In this document: positions 1-7,923 of the stretch, one piece after another
Numbering within the stretch: the first letter of the stretch is position 1
Layout: each line of letters begins with the position of its first letter
Source of the DNA: Qipengyuania marisflavi
GTDB lineage: Bacteria; Pseudomonadota; Alphaproteobacteria; Sphingomonadales; Sphingomonadaceae
DNA: 64,000 bases
Assembly: GCF_005884405.1 (NCBI RefSeq)
Contig: NZ_VCAO01000003.1
Location: forward strand, 124,001-188,000
Direction: 5' to 3'
Made by a program: the position numbers and the translations under genes
Notes under the pieces: model-generated
Databases searched by the model: none
What the model saw: only the letters and a program-made list of their open reading frames with translations
Told to the model about the DNA's origin: nothing

Positions 1-1
1 G

Positions 2-193
2 GGTTTTACAGGCCGAATCGACACCGACCCGAGCAAGCCCGATGGCACGCCGCGCAAATTGATGGATTCTGCGCGTCTGTCGGCAATGGGCTGGGCACCG
101 CGTATCGCTTTGGAAGACGGGCTGCGCGATGCCTATGCTGCATTTCTGCGCAGCGAAGCGCGCGGAATGGGCGTTACCCCTCCCACTCCTTGA
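2..193 (+). CDS. fcl: GDP-L-fucose synthase, C-terminal fragment
   Basis: The reading frame enters from the left edge and gives 63 residues before TGA. The piece SKPDGTPRKLMDSARL followed by GWAPRIALEDGLRDAY is the characteristic end of GDP-L-fucose synthase (GDP-4-keto-6-deoxymannose epimerase/reductase), which makes GDP-fucose for surface polysaccharides. The catalytic SDR part lies outside the window. The last 20 bases overlap convergently with the next minus-strand gene. The identification rests on recognising the family's C-terminal motif and is fairly secure. Confidence 0.82.
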   Translation, partial: GFTGRIDTDPSKPDGTPRKLMDSARLSAMGWAPRIALEDGLRDAYAAFLRSEARGMGVTPPTP

Positions 194-512
194 GCATACA
201 GCCATAGCCCTTGCGATAGGTGGCAGTGTCGGAGGCGATCAGCGGAATCGCGGCGGTCACGCTCTTGCCCGCTTCATCTTCGGAAAAGCTGACCAGCTCC
301 ATCCCTTCCAGCTTGTCTTTGCCGCAATCGTCCAGACTGCGTCCCGCCACGAAGCGGCACGAACAGGCCACCCGCGCGCCGTAAGCAGTGGCCGCAGCGC
401 CGGTTTTGCGCACGCCCTCTCCCCAGACGATCCAGGCCGCGCCGGCCAGCGCCGCAGCGATCAGGATCAGCCAGAACCAGCGGCGCGATCGGGGTGATTT
501 TCTATTCGCCAT
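174..512 (-). CDS. Small membrane-anchored cysteine-containing protein, unknown function
   Basis: A 112-residue protein with a basic N-terminus, one membrane segment at about residues 12-30, and a 75-residue outer domain. The outer domain has a CSC pair, a cysteine in SLDDCGKDK and a late cysteine in GYGCMLKEW, which suggests disulfides in the periplasm. I do not recognise the family; similar short proteins sit beside serine-hydrolase genes in sphingomonads as far as I recall. An in-frame ATG at 533 would add seven residues. The start lies only 19 bases from the divergent serine-hydrolase start, so the promoter must lie inside the neighbour. Confidence 0.6.
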   Translation of the reverse strand: MANRKSPRSRRWFWLILIAAALAGAAWIVWGEGVRKTGAAATAYGARVACSCRFVAGRSLDDCGKDKLEGMELVSFSEDEAGKSVTAAIPLIASDTATYRKGYGCMLKEWEG

Positions 513-531
513 TGCCAAGCGGGTTTTCCTC

Positions 532-1680
532 ATGCGACTGACACGGATGATCTCGCCGCGCCGCGCCCCCCTTATCGCCCTTCTCCTTGCCGCTTCAACC
601 CTTGCCGGATGTGGCAGCGCCGCGCCGCCCGAGGAACCGCCGCTGAGCGAGGAGGCATTGGCAGCCGTAAGCAAGAATCCGGGCGCGCCGATCAAGGCAG
701 TGGCGCGTGAAGTGGACGATTTGTTCACGCTCCCCGACTTGGGTGAAACCCGCGCTTTGCTGGTGATGCACGCTGGCGAGATCGCGGCGGAGCGCTACGC
801 GCCCGGCTATGATGCCAATACGCGGCACATCAGCTGGTCGATGGCCAAGAGTGTCACGGCGGTGATGATCGGGATGCTGGTCGCCGATGGCCGGTTGCGG
901 CTGGATGAAAGCGCCCCGGTGCCCCGCTGGCAACGACCCGGCGATGCGCGCGGCGAGATTACGCTGCGCCAGCTGTTGCAGATGCGTTCGGGGCTTGAGC
1001 ACAGCGAAGCGACCGAACCGCTGTATGAAAGCGCCGAAGTGCGAATGCTGTTTCTCGACGGGCGCGACAACATGGCCGATTATGCCACCGCTCAGCCGTT
1101 GGAGGCAGAGCCGGGGGCCAAGTTCGAATATTCTTCCAACACTACGGTCATACTGGCGGACATCGCCGCCCGCGCGCTGACCGACAGTGCCAGTCCCGAT
1201 GCGCGGCGCAAGGCGGTGGCGGATTATCTGCAGGCGCGGCTGTTCGAACCGCTGGGGATGACATCGGTGGTGCCGGAATTTGACCGCGCGGGCACGCTGA
1301 TCGGTGGCAGCCTGATCCACGCCACCGCGCGTGACTGGGCAAAATTCGGCGAATTCCTGCGCCACAAGGGCAGCCATAAGGGCACCCAACTGGTCCCGCG
1401 CAGCTGGATCGAAAAGATGGTGGAGCCCAGCCCGCGCGCGACGCAATATGGCTTCCAGATCTGGCTCAATCGTCCGCTTCCCGAAGGCGAGGAAGGCCCG
1501 CTGATCCCTGATCGCGCGCCGCACAGCATGTTCTCGCTCAGCGGCCATATGGGACAATATGTGATGGTTTCGCCGGCGCAGAAGCTGACAGTGGTGCGGC
1601 TGGGCCATTCTGACCGGCCTCAGCGCCGCGCGATGCTTGGGCAGCTCGCCGATGTGCTGGAGCTTTATCCTGCCGAGTGA
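532..1680 (+). CDS. Serine hydrolase, class C beta-lactamase/esterase family lipoprotein
   Basis: A 382-residue protein with a lipoprotein signal ending in the lipobox LAGC (Cys27). The penicillin-binding-like fold is shown by SMAK (SxxK, Ser103-Lys106) and a YSSN motif near residue 200. Family members are serine esterases, DD-peptidase-like enzymes or beta-lactamases acting in the periplasm; the substrate cannot be read from the sequence. A second ATG at 547 gives a more typical 22-residue lipoprotein signal and is an equally good start. The end overlaps convergently by 16 bases with the PhzF-like gene. Confidence 0.8.
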   Translation: MRLTRMISPRRAPLIALLLAASTLAGCGSAAPPEEPPLSEEALAAVSKNPGAPIKAVAREVDDLFTLPDLGETRALLVMHAGEIAAERYAPGYDANTRHISWSMAKSVTAVMIGMLVADGRLRLDESAPVPRWQRPGDARGEITLRQLLQMRSGLEHSEATEPLYESAEVRMLFLDGRDNMADYATAQPLEAEPGAKFEYSSNTTVILADIAARALTDSASPDARRKAVADYLQARLFEPLGMTSVVPEFDRAGTLIGGSLIHATARDWAKFGEFLRHKGSHKGTQLVPRSWIEKMVEPSPRATQYGFQIWLNRPLPEGEEGPLIPDRAPHSMFSLSGHMGQYVMVSPAQKLTVVRLGHSDRPQRRAMLGQLADVLELYPAE

Positions 1681-2471
1681 GGCAGGTAGAACTGCCCCTC
1701 GACCACCGTGACACAGGCCCCGCCCAGCCACGCACGATCACCCTCGCGGCGGCAGGTCAGCGTGCCGCCCCGCTTGGATGCCTGATGCGCGGTAAATTGC
1801 TCTTGCCCAAGGCGCTCCGCCCAGAAATGGGTGAGAACCGCATGGGCTGATCCCGTGACGCTATCCTCGTCAACGCCGCCGCCCGGCACGAACACGCGGC
1901 TGACGACATCGGTTGCAGTGCCCGGTGCCGTACAGATGAACTGGTCATTCCCCAGCTTCTCCAACCCGCGCAAATCGGGGGCAAGCGCGCTCAGCTCGGC
2001 CTCGTCTGCATAGAGGAACACGTGATATCCGGTATGATTGCGCCACACCTCACGCGGGGGTTTGCGCAGCAGGGCCGCCGCCTCGTCCCATGGCTCCGGC
2101 GCAGTCTGGATCAGCGGCAAGCCCAGCTCATAACCAGCATCGCTGCGCCGCACTTCAAGCAGCCCGGCTTTCCGCGTGCGGAAATTCACGCTGTCACCGC
2201 CATCGCGAGCTAACAGCACGTGCCCACTGGCCAGCGTCGCGTGGCCGCACAATTGGACTTCCTCGGTCGGCGTGAACCAGCGCAGCTCCCAATCGGCGGC
2301 CCCGCTGTCATCCTTCACGACGAAGGCGGTTTCGGCAAAATTGTTTTCTTCGGCGATGGCCTGGAGAATATCGTCGGGCAGCCATTCCTTCAGCGGTATC
2401 ACCGCCGCCTGATTGCCGGCGAAGGCCCGGTCGGAAAAGGCATCAACATGCCAATAGGGCAGCGCGATCAT
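1665..2471 (-). CDS. PhzF-family isomerase
   Basis: A 268-residue cytosolic protein of the PhzF/diaminopimelate-epimerase fold. The N-terminus HVDAFSDRAFAGNQAAV, the catalytic-glutamate region NNFAETAFV, LCGHATLASGHVL and the GVDEDSVTGSAHAVL segment are family landmarks. PhzF itself isomerises a phenazine precursor, but most homologues lie outside phenazine clusters and have unknown substrates. No phenazine genes are here, so only the family is claimed. It is the last gene of a pdxH-CDF-phzF run and overlaps the CDF stop by four bases (ATGA). Confidence 0.85.
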   Translation of the reverse strand: MIALPYWHVDAFSDRAFAGNQAAVIPLKEWLPDDILQAIAEENNFAETAFVVKDDSGAADWELRWFTPTEEVQLCGHATLASGHVLLARDGGDSVNFRTRKAGLLEVRRSDAGYELGLPLIQTAPEPWDEAAALLRKPPREVWRNHTGYHVFLYADEAELSALAPDLRGLEKLGNDQFICTAPGTATDVVSRVFVPGGGVDEDSVTGSAHAVLTHFWAERLGQEQFTAHQASKRGGTLTCRREGDRAWLGGACVTVVEGQFYLPHSAG

Positions 2472-3415
2472 GGCTTTTCCTCCAGCCGGGCGAACTCATC
2501 CTCTTCGACCAGCGGATTGCCGGGTTCGTCGACATGGCCCGCCGGATCGATGTGAATCAGCAGTTCGATGCCGGGAAAGCGGTGGCACAAATCCGCTTCG
2601 ACCCGGTCGATGATGTCATGCGCGTTATCGATGGTCATTTCGCCGGGCAGATCGACATGGAACTGCACGAAATCATGCGTCCCGCTGCTGCGCGTGCGCA
2701 GATCGTGGAGATTGGACAGCTCGGGATGCTGCGCGGCAGCGGCGACGAAAGCCTGCCGTCTGTCGTCGGGCCATTCGCGGTCCAGCAGCTGGTCAACCGC
2801 CTCGCCCGCGGCGCGCCATGCGCCCCACGCCAGCCATGCGGCAATTCCCAAGCCGAACAGCGGGTCCGCGCTCGCAAAGCCCAGAAACTGGTCCAGTACG
2901 AGCGCGGCGATAACCGCCAGATTGAGCAGCAAGTCCGATTGGTAATGCACATTGTCTGTGCGAATCGCCAAGGAGCCGGTGCGCGAGATTACGTAACGCT
3001 GCCAGCCGATCAGCGCGAAGGTCGCGGCAATCGCTACCAGCGAAACGCCAATCCCCTCGGCTACCGCTGTGGTCTGCGCGCCGCCTGCCAGCCGCTCGAT
3101 AGCGCGAATCGCGATGCCAAAGGCCGATACGCCGATCAGCATCACCTGGAATATCGCCGCCAAAGCCTCGGCCTTGCCGTGACCGAAGCGGTGTTCGCGG
3201 TCGGCAGGCTGCGAGGCGAACCAGACCCCCACCAATGTCGCGAGGCTGGCAATCAGATCCAGCGCCGAATCCGCCAGACTGCCCAGCATCGCGGTCGAGC
3301 CGGTCTTCCACGAGGCCCAACTCTTGAGCGTGACCAGCAACACCGCCACGGCGATCGAGGCGAAGGCGGCGCTGCGCGTCAGGCGGGCGCGGTCAGCCTC
3401 TGCTGGTGTCATCAT
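2468..3415 (-). CDS. Cation diffusion facilitator family transporter
   Basis: A 315-residue inner-membrane metal/proton antiporter of the CDF family (FieF/YiiP-like). The metal-site motif DSALD in the second membrane helix and HRFGHGK after it are both present, followed by further hydrophobic helices to about residue 205 and a cytoplasmic C-terminal domain rich in His/Asp. CDF proteins export Zn2+, Fe2+, Mn2+ or Co2+; the metal is not predictable here. The gene overlaps pdxH upstream and phzF downstream by four bases each, so the three are probably translated together. Confidence 0.88.
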   Translation of the reverse strand: MMTPAEADRARLTRSAAFASIAVAVLLVTLKSWASWKTGSTAMLGSLADSALDLIASLATLVGVWFASQPADREHRFGHGKAEALAAIFQVMLIGVSAFGIAIRAIERLAGGAQTTAVAEGIGVSLVAIAATFALIGWQRYVISRTGSLAIRTDNVHYQSDLLLNLAVIAALVLDQFLGFASADPLFGLGIAAWLAWGAWRAAGEAVDQLLDREWPDDRRQAFVAAAAQHPELSNLHDLRTRSSGTHDFVQFHVDLPGEMTIDNAHDIIDRVEADLCHRFPGIELLIHIDPAGHVDEPGNPLVEEDEFARLEEKP

Positions 3416-4017
3416 GGATAGAGCAGGGCGCTGGACCAGCCGCCCCCCTCTTCGCGGGCGAACAGCCGCCGGTCATGCAGGCGGTTGGGGCGGTCCAGCC
3501 AGAACTCTATCCGCTCGGGCGACAGCGTGAAGCCGGTCCAGTGCGGCGGACGCGGGATCTGCTGCTGCCCGGCGAAATGCTCCTCCATCGCCTTGACCCG
3601 GTCGAGATAAATCTGGCGATCAGGCAAGGTACGCGACTGGTCCGAGGCCGCCGATCCGATCTGGCTGACCAGCGGGCGCGAATGGAAATAATTGTCCGCC
3701 TGATCGGCGCTGACCTCTGTCAGCGCGCCTTCGATACGAATCTGGCGGCGCAGACTCTTCCAGTGAAACAACAGCGAGGCGCGCATATTGGCGCGGATTT
3801 CGTGACCCTTGCGGCTTTCGGCATTGGTGAAAAAGGTGAAGCCGTCACGGCCACGCCCTTTCAGCAGCACCATCCGTACCGATGGCGCACCGTCGGGGGT
3901 GGCGGTCGCCAGCGCCATCGCATTGGGATCGTTGGGTTCGCTGACTTTTGCCTCGCCAAACCACACTTCGAACAGAGCGAAGGGATCGGATTGGGGGATG
4001 GCGCTTTCATGTTCCAT
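3412..4017 (-). CDS. pdxH: Pyridoxamine 5'-phosphate oxidase
   Basis: A 201-residue FMN enzyme oxidising pyridoxamine- or pyridoxine-5'-phosphate to pyridoxal-5'-phosphate. Typical segments include MALATATPDGAPSVRMVLLK, FFTNAESRKGHEI, the arginine-rich LFHWKSLRRQIRIEG, SRPLVSQIGSAASDQS and the C-terminal LSPERIEFWLDRPNRLHDR that closes the PLP/FMN site. The length fits the family. It is the first gene of a three-gene overlapping run and diverges from the dnaJ-like gene. Confidence 0.95.
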   Translation of the reverse strand: MEHESAIPQSDPFALFEVWFGEAKVSEPNDPNAMALATATPDGAPSVRMVLLKGRGRDGFTFFTNAESRKGHEIRANMRASLLFHWKSLRRQIRIEGALTEVSADQADNYFHSRPLVSQIGSAASDQSRTLPDRQIYLDRVKAMEEHFAGQQQIPRPPHWTGFTLSPERIEFWLDRPNRLHDRRLFAREEGGGWSSALLYP

Positions 4018-4100
4018 GACCAGCAGCCCTAACGCCCGCCGCGCCCAAGCGGAAGCACCTATGCTTGCACAGCCGCGCTGTTACACCTAGCTAACACGCC

Positions 4101-5069
4101 ATGGCCGATCCCTATTCCACTCTTGGTGTCGCGCGCAATGCCGACGAAAAGGCGATCAAGAGCGCCTATCGCAAGCTCGCCAAAGAGCTCCATCCCGACA
4201 AGAACAAAGACAATCCCAAAGCGTCGGAACGGTTTTCCGACGTTACCAGGGCTTACGATTTGCTGTCGGACAAGAACACGCGCGCACAATTCGACCGCGG
4301 CGAGATCGATGGCGAGGGCAATCCTGCCAATCCCTTTGCAGGAATGGGCGGCGGCGGTAGCGGTTTTGGCGGGGGCGGCTTTGGCGGTGGTCAGGGCGGT
4401 TTCCGGGCCGAGGATTTGCAGGGCTTTGCCGGCGAAGGCGTCGATCTCGGCGATATTTTCGACGGTCTGTTCGGCGGCGGCAATGCACGCGGCGGGCCGG
4501 GCCGGGGGCAAAGCCCGTTTGGCCGCCAGCAGCGCGCCGCACCGCCGCCCAAGGGCGCGGACATCGCCTATCGGCTGCGTGTGCCCTTCATCGAAGCAGC
4601 AACCCGCAAGGACCAGCGCATCACGCTGGCCGATGGCAAGACCATCGATCTGAAACTTCCCGCCGGAACTGAAAACGGCACGCAGATGCGCCTGAAGGGC
4701 AAGGGTGAGCGCGGCTCTGGCGGGGCTGGCGATGGCATCGTGACAATCGAAATCGATCGCCACACGTTGTACCGCCGCGAGGGCGATGATGTGCGCTTCG
4801 ACCTGCCGATCACGCTCGACGAAGCGGTCAATGGCGGCAAGGTCCGCGTGCCGACAGTTGACGGCGCAGTGATGATGACGATCAAGCCGGGCACCAGCGG
4901 CGGCACCGTGCTGAGGCTGAAGGGCAAGGGCTTTTCGAAGAAGTCCGGCACCCGCGGCGATCAGCTGGTGACGCTGGAAATCCAGCTGCCCGATGACCTG
5001 ACCGAGCTTGCCAAGCGGCTCGAGGGATGGAAAGACGAAGCAGATCCGCGCAGCAAGCTCGGGGTATAG
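4101..5069 (+). CDS. DnaJ-like co-chaperone (CbpA type, no zinc finger)
   Basis: A 322-residue Hsp40 protein. It has a J domain at residues 1-68 with the HPDK motif that stimulates DnaK ATPase, then a Gly/Phe-rich linker (about 75-145), then two beta-rich C-terminal substrate-binding domains. The four CxxCxGxG zinc motifs of true DnaJ are absent, placing it with CbpA/DjlA-like class II proteins. The next gene starts three bases downstream, so they are likely cotranscribed. Confidence 0.9.
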   Translation: MADPYSTLGVARNADEKAIKSAYRKLAKELHPDKNKDNPKASERFSDVTRAYDLLSDKNTRAQFDRGEIDGEGNPANPFAGMGGGGSGFGGGGFGGGQGGFRAEDLQGFAGEGVDLGDIFDGLFGGGNARGGPGRGQSPFGRQQRAAPPPKGADIAYRLRVPFIEAATRKDQRITLADGKTIDLKLPAGTENGTQMRLKGKGERGSGGAGDGIVTIEIDRHTLYRREGDDVRFDLPITLDEAVNGGKVRVPTVDGAVMMTIKPGTSGGTVLRLKGKGFSKKSGTRGDQLVTLEIQLPDDLTELAKRLEGWKDEADPRSKLGV

Positions 5070-5072
5070 CTT

Positions 5073-6101
5073 TTGTCGCCTGCAGAACTTCCGGACCCGG
5101 AAGACCGCGAAATCCAGTCGCTCTCGCCCGAGGCTCGCCGCCTTGAGGCCGCGCGCTTTCGCCACCGGGTGGCCGCACAGATGGGGCCGGGAACCCGCAT
5201 CTGGAATGTCGCCAAGCGCACGCTGGTGGGCACTTATAACGATGGCTTCATCCACGCCGGCAATCTTGCCTATCTGGCGATGCTGGCGATTTTTCCCTTC
5301 TTCATTCTGGGCGCAGCCGTGTTTTCCGCCATTGGCGAGGAGGCTGATCGTGCCGCGATGGTCAATGCGATCCTGTTCGCGCTGCCGCCGCAGGTGGGCA
5401 ATGTTATCGAGCCGGTGGCCCGCGATGTGATTGGCGCGCGTAGCGGCTGGCTGCTGTGGGCAGGCGCGCTGGTGGCGCTGTGGACTGTTGGCAGCCTGGT
5501 CGAAACCATCCGCGACATCCTGCGCCGTGCCTATGGCACCAAGGCGACGCAGGCGTTCTGGAAATACCGCCTGCTGTCGACCGGGGTGATACTGGGCGCA
5601 GTCTTCCTGTTGCTGCTGTCGCTGCTGGCGCAGGTGATAATCGGCACCGCGCAGGAAGTGATCGAGGCCTATATCCCCGAACTGGTGGACCGCATTTCGG
5701 ACCTGCGGCTGACCCGTATCATCCCCGCATTTGGCCTGTTCGGATCGCTGTATCTGATTTTCTACACACTGACCCCCTCGGCCTATCGCAGCCGTCGTTA
5801 TCCCAAATGGCCCGGCGTGCTGCTGACCACGCTGTGGTGGGTGATGGTCACCACCGCCATGCCGGTCGCGCTGCGCAGCTTCTTCACCTATGATCTGACC
5901 TATGGCAGCCTGGCCGGGATCATGGTCGCGCTGTTCTTTTTCTGGCTTGTCGGGCTGGGGGTGGTTATCGGCGCGGAACTTAATGCGGCGCTGGCCGAAA
6001 CGCCTGAGGAAACGATGAACCCCATCGGGCAGGCCGATGACCGGCAGCGCAGGAAAGCAGCAAAGGCTCTTGCACAAGAGCAGAAAGGCACGGCGGAATG
6101 A
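5073..6101 (+). CDS. YihY/BrkB-family inner-membrane protein
   Basis: A 342-residue integral membrane protein with a soluble N-terminus and six hydrophobic helices, carrying the hallmarks NDGFIHAGNLAYLAMLAIFP and the closing segment GLGVVIGAELNAALAE. The family was once called ribonuclease BN, but it is a membrane protein of unknown transport or envelope function. The best start is TTG just after the DnaJ-like stop, and the end overlaps fabI by four bases (ATGA). The C-terminal 40 residues are charged and cytoplasmic. Confidence 0.88.
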   Translation: MSPAELPDPEDREIQSLSPEARRLEAARFRHRVAAQMGPGTRIWNVAKRTLVGTYNDGFIHAGNLAYLAMLAIFPFFILGAAVFSAIGEEADRAAMVNAILFALPPQVGNVIEPVARDVIGARSGWLLWAGALVALWTVGSLVETIRDILRRAYGTKATQAFWKYRLLSTGVILGAVFLLLLSLLAQVIIGTAQEVIEAYIPELVDRISDLRLTRIIPAFGLFGSLYLIFYTLTPSAYRSRRYPKWPGVLLTTLWWVMVTTAMPVALRSFFTYDLTYGSLAGIMVALFFFWLVGLGVVIGAELNAALAETPEETMNPIGQADDRQRRKAAKALAQEQKGTAE

Positions 6102-6904
6102 GCGGTCTGATGGCAGGCAAGCGTGGTCTCATCATGGGGCTCGCCAATGACAAATCGCTGGCCTGGGGAATTGCCAAGAAGCTGGCCGAACACGGCGCGG
6201 AAATGGCGTTTTCCTATCAGGGAGAGGCGCTGAAGAAGCGGGTCGAGCCGCTGGCGGCGCAATTGGGCAGCGATTTCGTGTTCGAATGCGACGTGTCGGA
6301 AATGACTGTGCTGGATGCCGCCTTCGATGCCTTGAAGAAACGCTGGGACACCATCGATTTCGTGGTCCACGCCATCGGCTTTTCCGACAAGACAGAATTG
6401 CGCGGGCAATATGTCGATACTAGCCTCGACAATTTCCTGATGACCATGAACATTTCGGCCTACAGCCTGGTAGCGGTGGCCAAGCGTGCGCGCGAAATGA
6501 TGCCCAATGGCGGCAGCATCCTGACGCTGACCTATTACGGCGCGGAAAAGGTGATCCCGCATTACAATGTGATGGGCGTTGCCAAGGCCGCGCTGGAAAC
6601 CAGTGTGCAATATCTTGCCAATGATCTTGGCCCGGAAAACATCCGCGTCAATGCGATCAGCGCCGGACCGATCAAGACGCTGGCCGCCAGCGGGATCGGC
6701 GATTTCCGCTATATCCTGAAATGGAACGAGCTGAACGCACCCCTGCGCCGCAATGTCACGATCGAGGATGTCGGCGGTTCGGGGCTGTATTTCCTGTCCG
6801 AACTGTCTTCGGGCGTCACGGGTGAAACGCACCATGTCGATGCGGGCTATCACGTCGTCGGCATGAAGCAGGAAGACGCGCCCGACATCGCGCTCGACAA
6901 ATAG
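6098..6904 (+). CDS. fabI: Enoyl-[acyl-carrier-protein] reductase, NADH
   Basis: A 268-residue SDR enzyme catalysing the last step of each fatty-acid elongation cycle. The modified nucleotide motif GLANDKSLAWGIAK at the N-terminus and the FabI-type active site Y-x6-K (Tyr156, Lys163, with Tyr146 nearby) are present, as is ISAGPIKTLAASGIGDF for substrate-loop closure. The length fits FabI. The start overlaps the YihY stop by four bases and the downstream epimerase begins one base after the stop, so it sits inside a four-gene plus-strand run from 4101. Confidence 0.96.
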   Translation: MSGLMAGKRGLIMGLANDKSLAWGIAKKLAEHGAEMAFSYQGEALKKRVEPLAAQLGSDFVFECDVSEMTVLDAAFDALKKRWDTIDFVVHAIGFSDKTELRGQYVDTSLDNFLMTMNISAYSLVAVAKRAREMMPNGGSILTLTYYGAEKVIPHYNVMGVAKAALETSVQYLANDLGPENIRVNAISAGPIKTLAASGIGDFRYILKWNELNAPLRRNVTIEDVGGSGLYFLSELSSGVTGETHHVDAGYHVVGMKQEDAPDIALDK

Positions 6905-6905
6905 G

Positions 6906-7904
6906 ATGCGCGTCCTCGTCACCGGGGCGGCGGGATTTATCGGGGCTGCGGTCGCGCGGCGCTTGTGCGAACGCGGCGACAGCGTGCTGGGGATCGACAG
7001 CCTCGACCCCTATTATCAGGTCTCGCTGAAAGAAGACCGGCTGCGCGAACTGACCGCCGCAGCGCCCGACCGCTTCGCTTTCAAACAGGTCGATTTCTCG
7101 GACTGGGCGGCATTGCAATCGGCGCTTGAGGGCGAGGAATTTGCTGCCATCATCCACCTCGGGGCGCAGGCGGGGGTGCGCTATTCGCTTGAGAACCCGC
7201 ACGCTTATGTCTCTGCGAATCTGATGGGCCATCTCAATCTGCTGGAAATCGCGCGCGCGCGGCAGACCGGCCATATGGTCTATGCCAGCTCGTCTTCGGT
7301 CTATGGCGGCAATGACAAGCTACCCTTCGCAGTGGAGGACCGCGCCGACCATCCGGTCTCGCTCTATGCCGCGACCAAGCGCGCTGACGAGCTGATGAGC
7401 GAAACTTACGCGCATCTCTATCGCCTGCCGCTGACCGGTCTGCGGTTCTTTACAGTCTATGGCCCTTGGGGACGGCCCGATATGGCGCTGTGGCTGTTCA
7501 CCGATGCGATCCTGGCCGGCCGCCCGATCAAAGTGTTCAACCACGGCGAGATGTGGCGCGATTTCACCTTTATCGACGACATCGTCAGCGGCGTGGTCGC
7601 CTGTCTCGACAAACCGCCTGCGGATGACGACAGCGAAAAGGCAGGGGGCAGCGTCAAGCCGCACGCGCTGTACAATATCGGCAACCACCGCAGCGAACAT
7701 CTGATGAAGGTCATCGGCCTGATCGAGGATGCATGCGGCAAGAAGGCGCAGCTGGAAATGCTGCCGATGCAGGCGGGCGATGTCGAGAAAACCTATGCCG
7801 ATATCGACGCGATCCAGCGCGACATCGGCTATCAGCCCACCACCACCATCGAACACGGCATCCCGCAATTTGTGCAATGGTACCGCGCCTACCACGGGGT
7901 CTGA
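6906..7904 (+). CDS. UDP-glucuronate 4-epimerase (NAD-dependent SDR epimerase)
   Basis: A 332-residue extended SDR protein. The N-terminal Rossmann motif is GAAGFIG, the catalytic set is SSSSVYG plus YAATK (YxxxK), and GLRFFTVYGPWGRPDMA is typical of UDP-glucuronate 4-epimerases that make UDP-galacturonate for capsule or LPS. The segment DSLDPYYQVSLKEDRL after the first strand also fits this subgroup. The precise sugar is inferred from subgroup resemblance. It follows fabI by one base and converges on wecC. Confidence 0.88.
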   Translation: MRVLVTGAAGFIGAAVARRLCERGDSVLGIDSLDPYYQVSLKEDRLRELTAAAPDRFAFKQVDFSDWAALQSALEGEEFAAIIHLGAQAGVRYSLENPHAYVSANLMGHLNLLEIARARQTGHMVYASSSSVYGGNDKLPFAVEDRADHPVSLYAATKRADELMSETYAHLYRLPLTGLRFFTVYGPWGRPDMALWLFTDAILAGRPIKVFNHGEMWRDFTFIDDIVSGVVACLDKPPADDDSEKAGGSVKPHALYNIGNHRSEHLMKVIGLIEDACGKKAQLEMLPMQAGDVEKTYADIDAIQRDIGYQPTTTIEHGIPQFVQWYRAYHGV

Positions 7905-7915
7905 GTGTCAGACCC
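7897..7915. terminator. Palindromic hairpin between convergent genes
   Basis: A perfect 8-bp inverted repeat with a 3-base loop (GGGTCTGA, GTG, TCAGACCC). It contains the epimerase stop codon and lies nine bases before the end of the convergent wecC gene. There is no T-run, so it may act as a weak bidirectional terminator or an RNA 3'-end stabiliser. Confidence 0.45.
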
Positions 7916-7923
7916 GCAGGCGC

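Noticed and set aside
1665..2471. Phenazine biosynthesis
   Set aside because: Only a PhzF-family isomerase is present; none of the other phenazine genes is here and the family is widespread outside such clusters.
4059..6077. A 672-codon open frame antisense to the DnaJ-like and YihY genes
   Set aside because: It has the His/Gln/Arg-rich composition of a frame opposite GC-rich genes, with no domain, while the plus-strand frames encode clear families.
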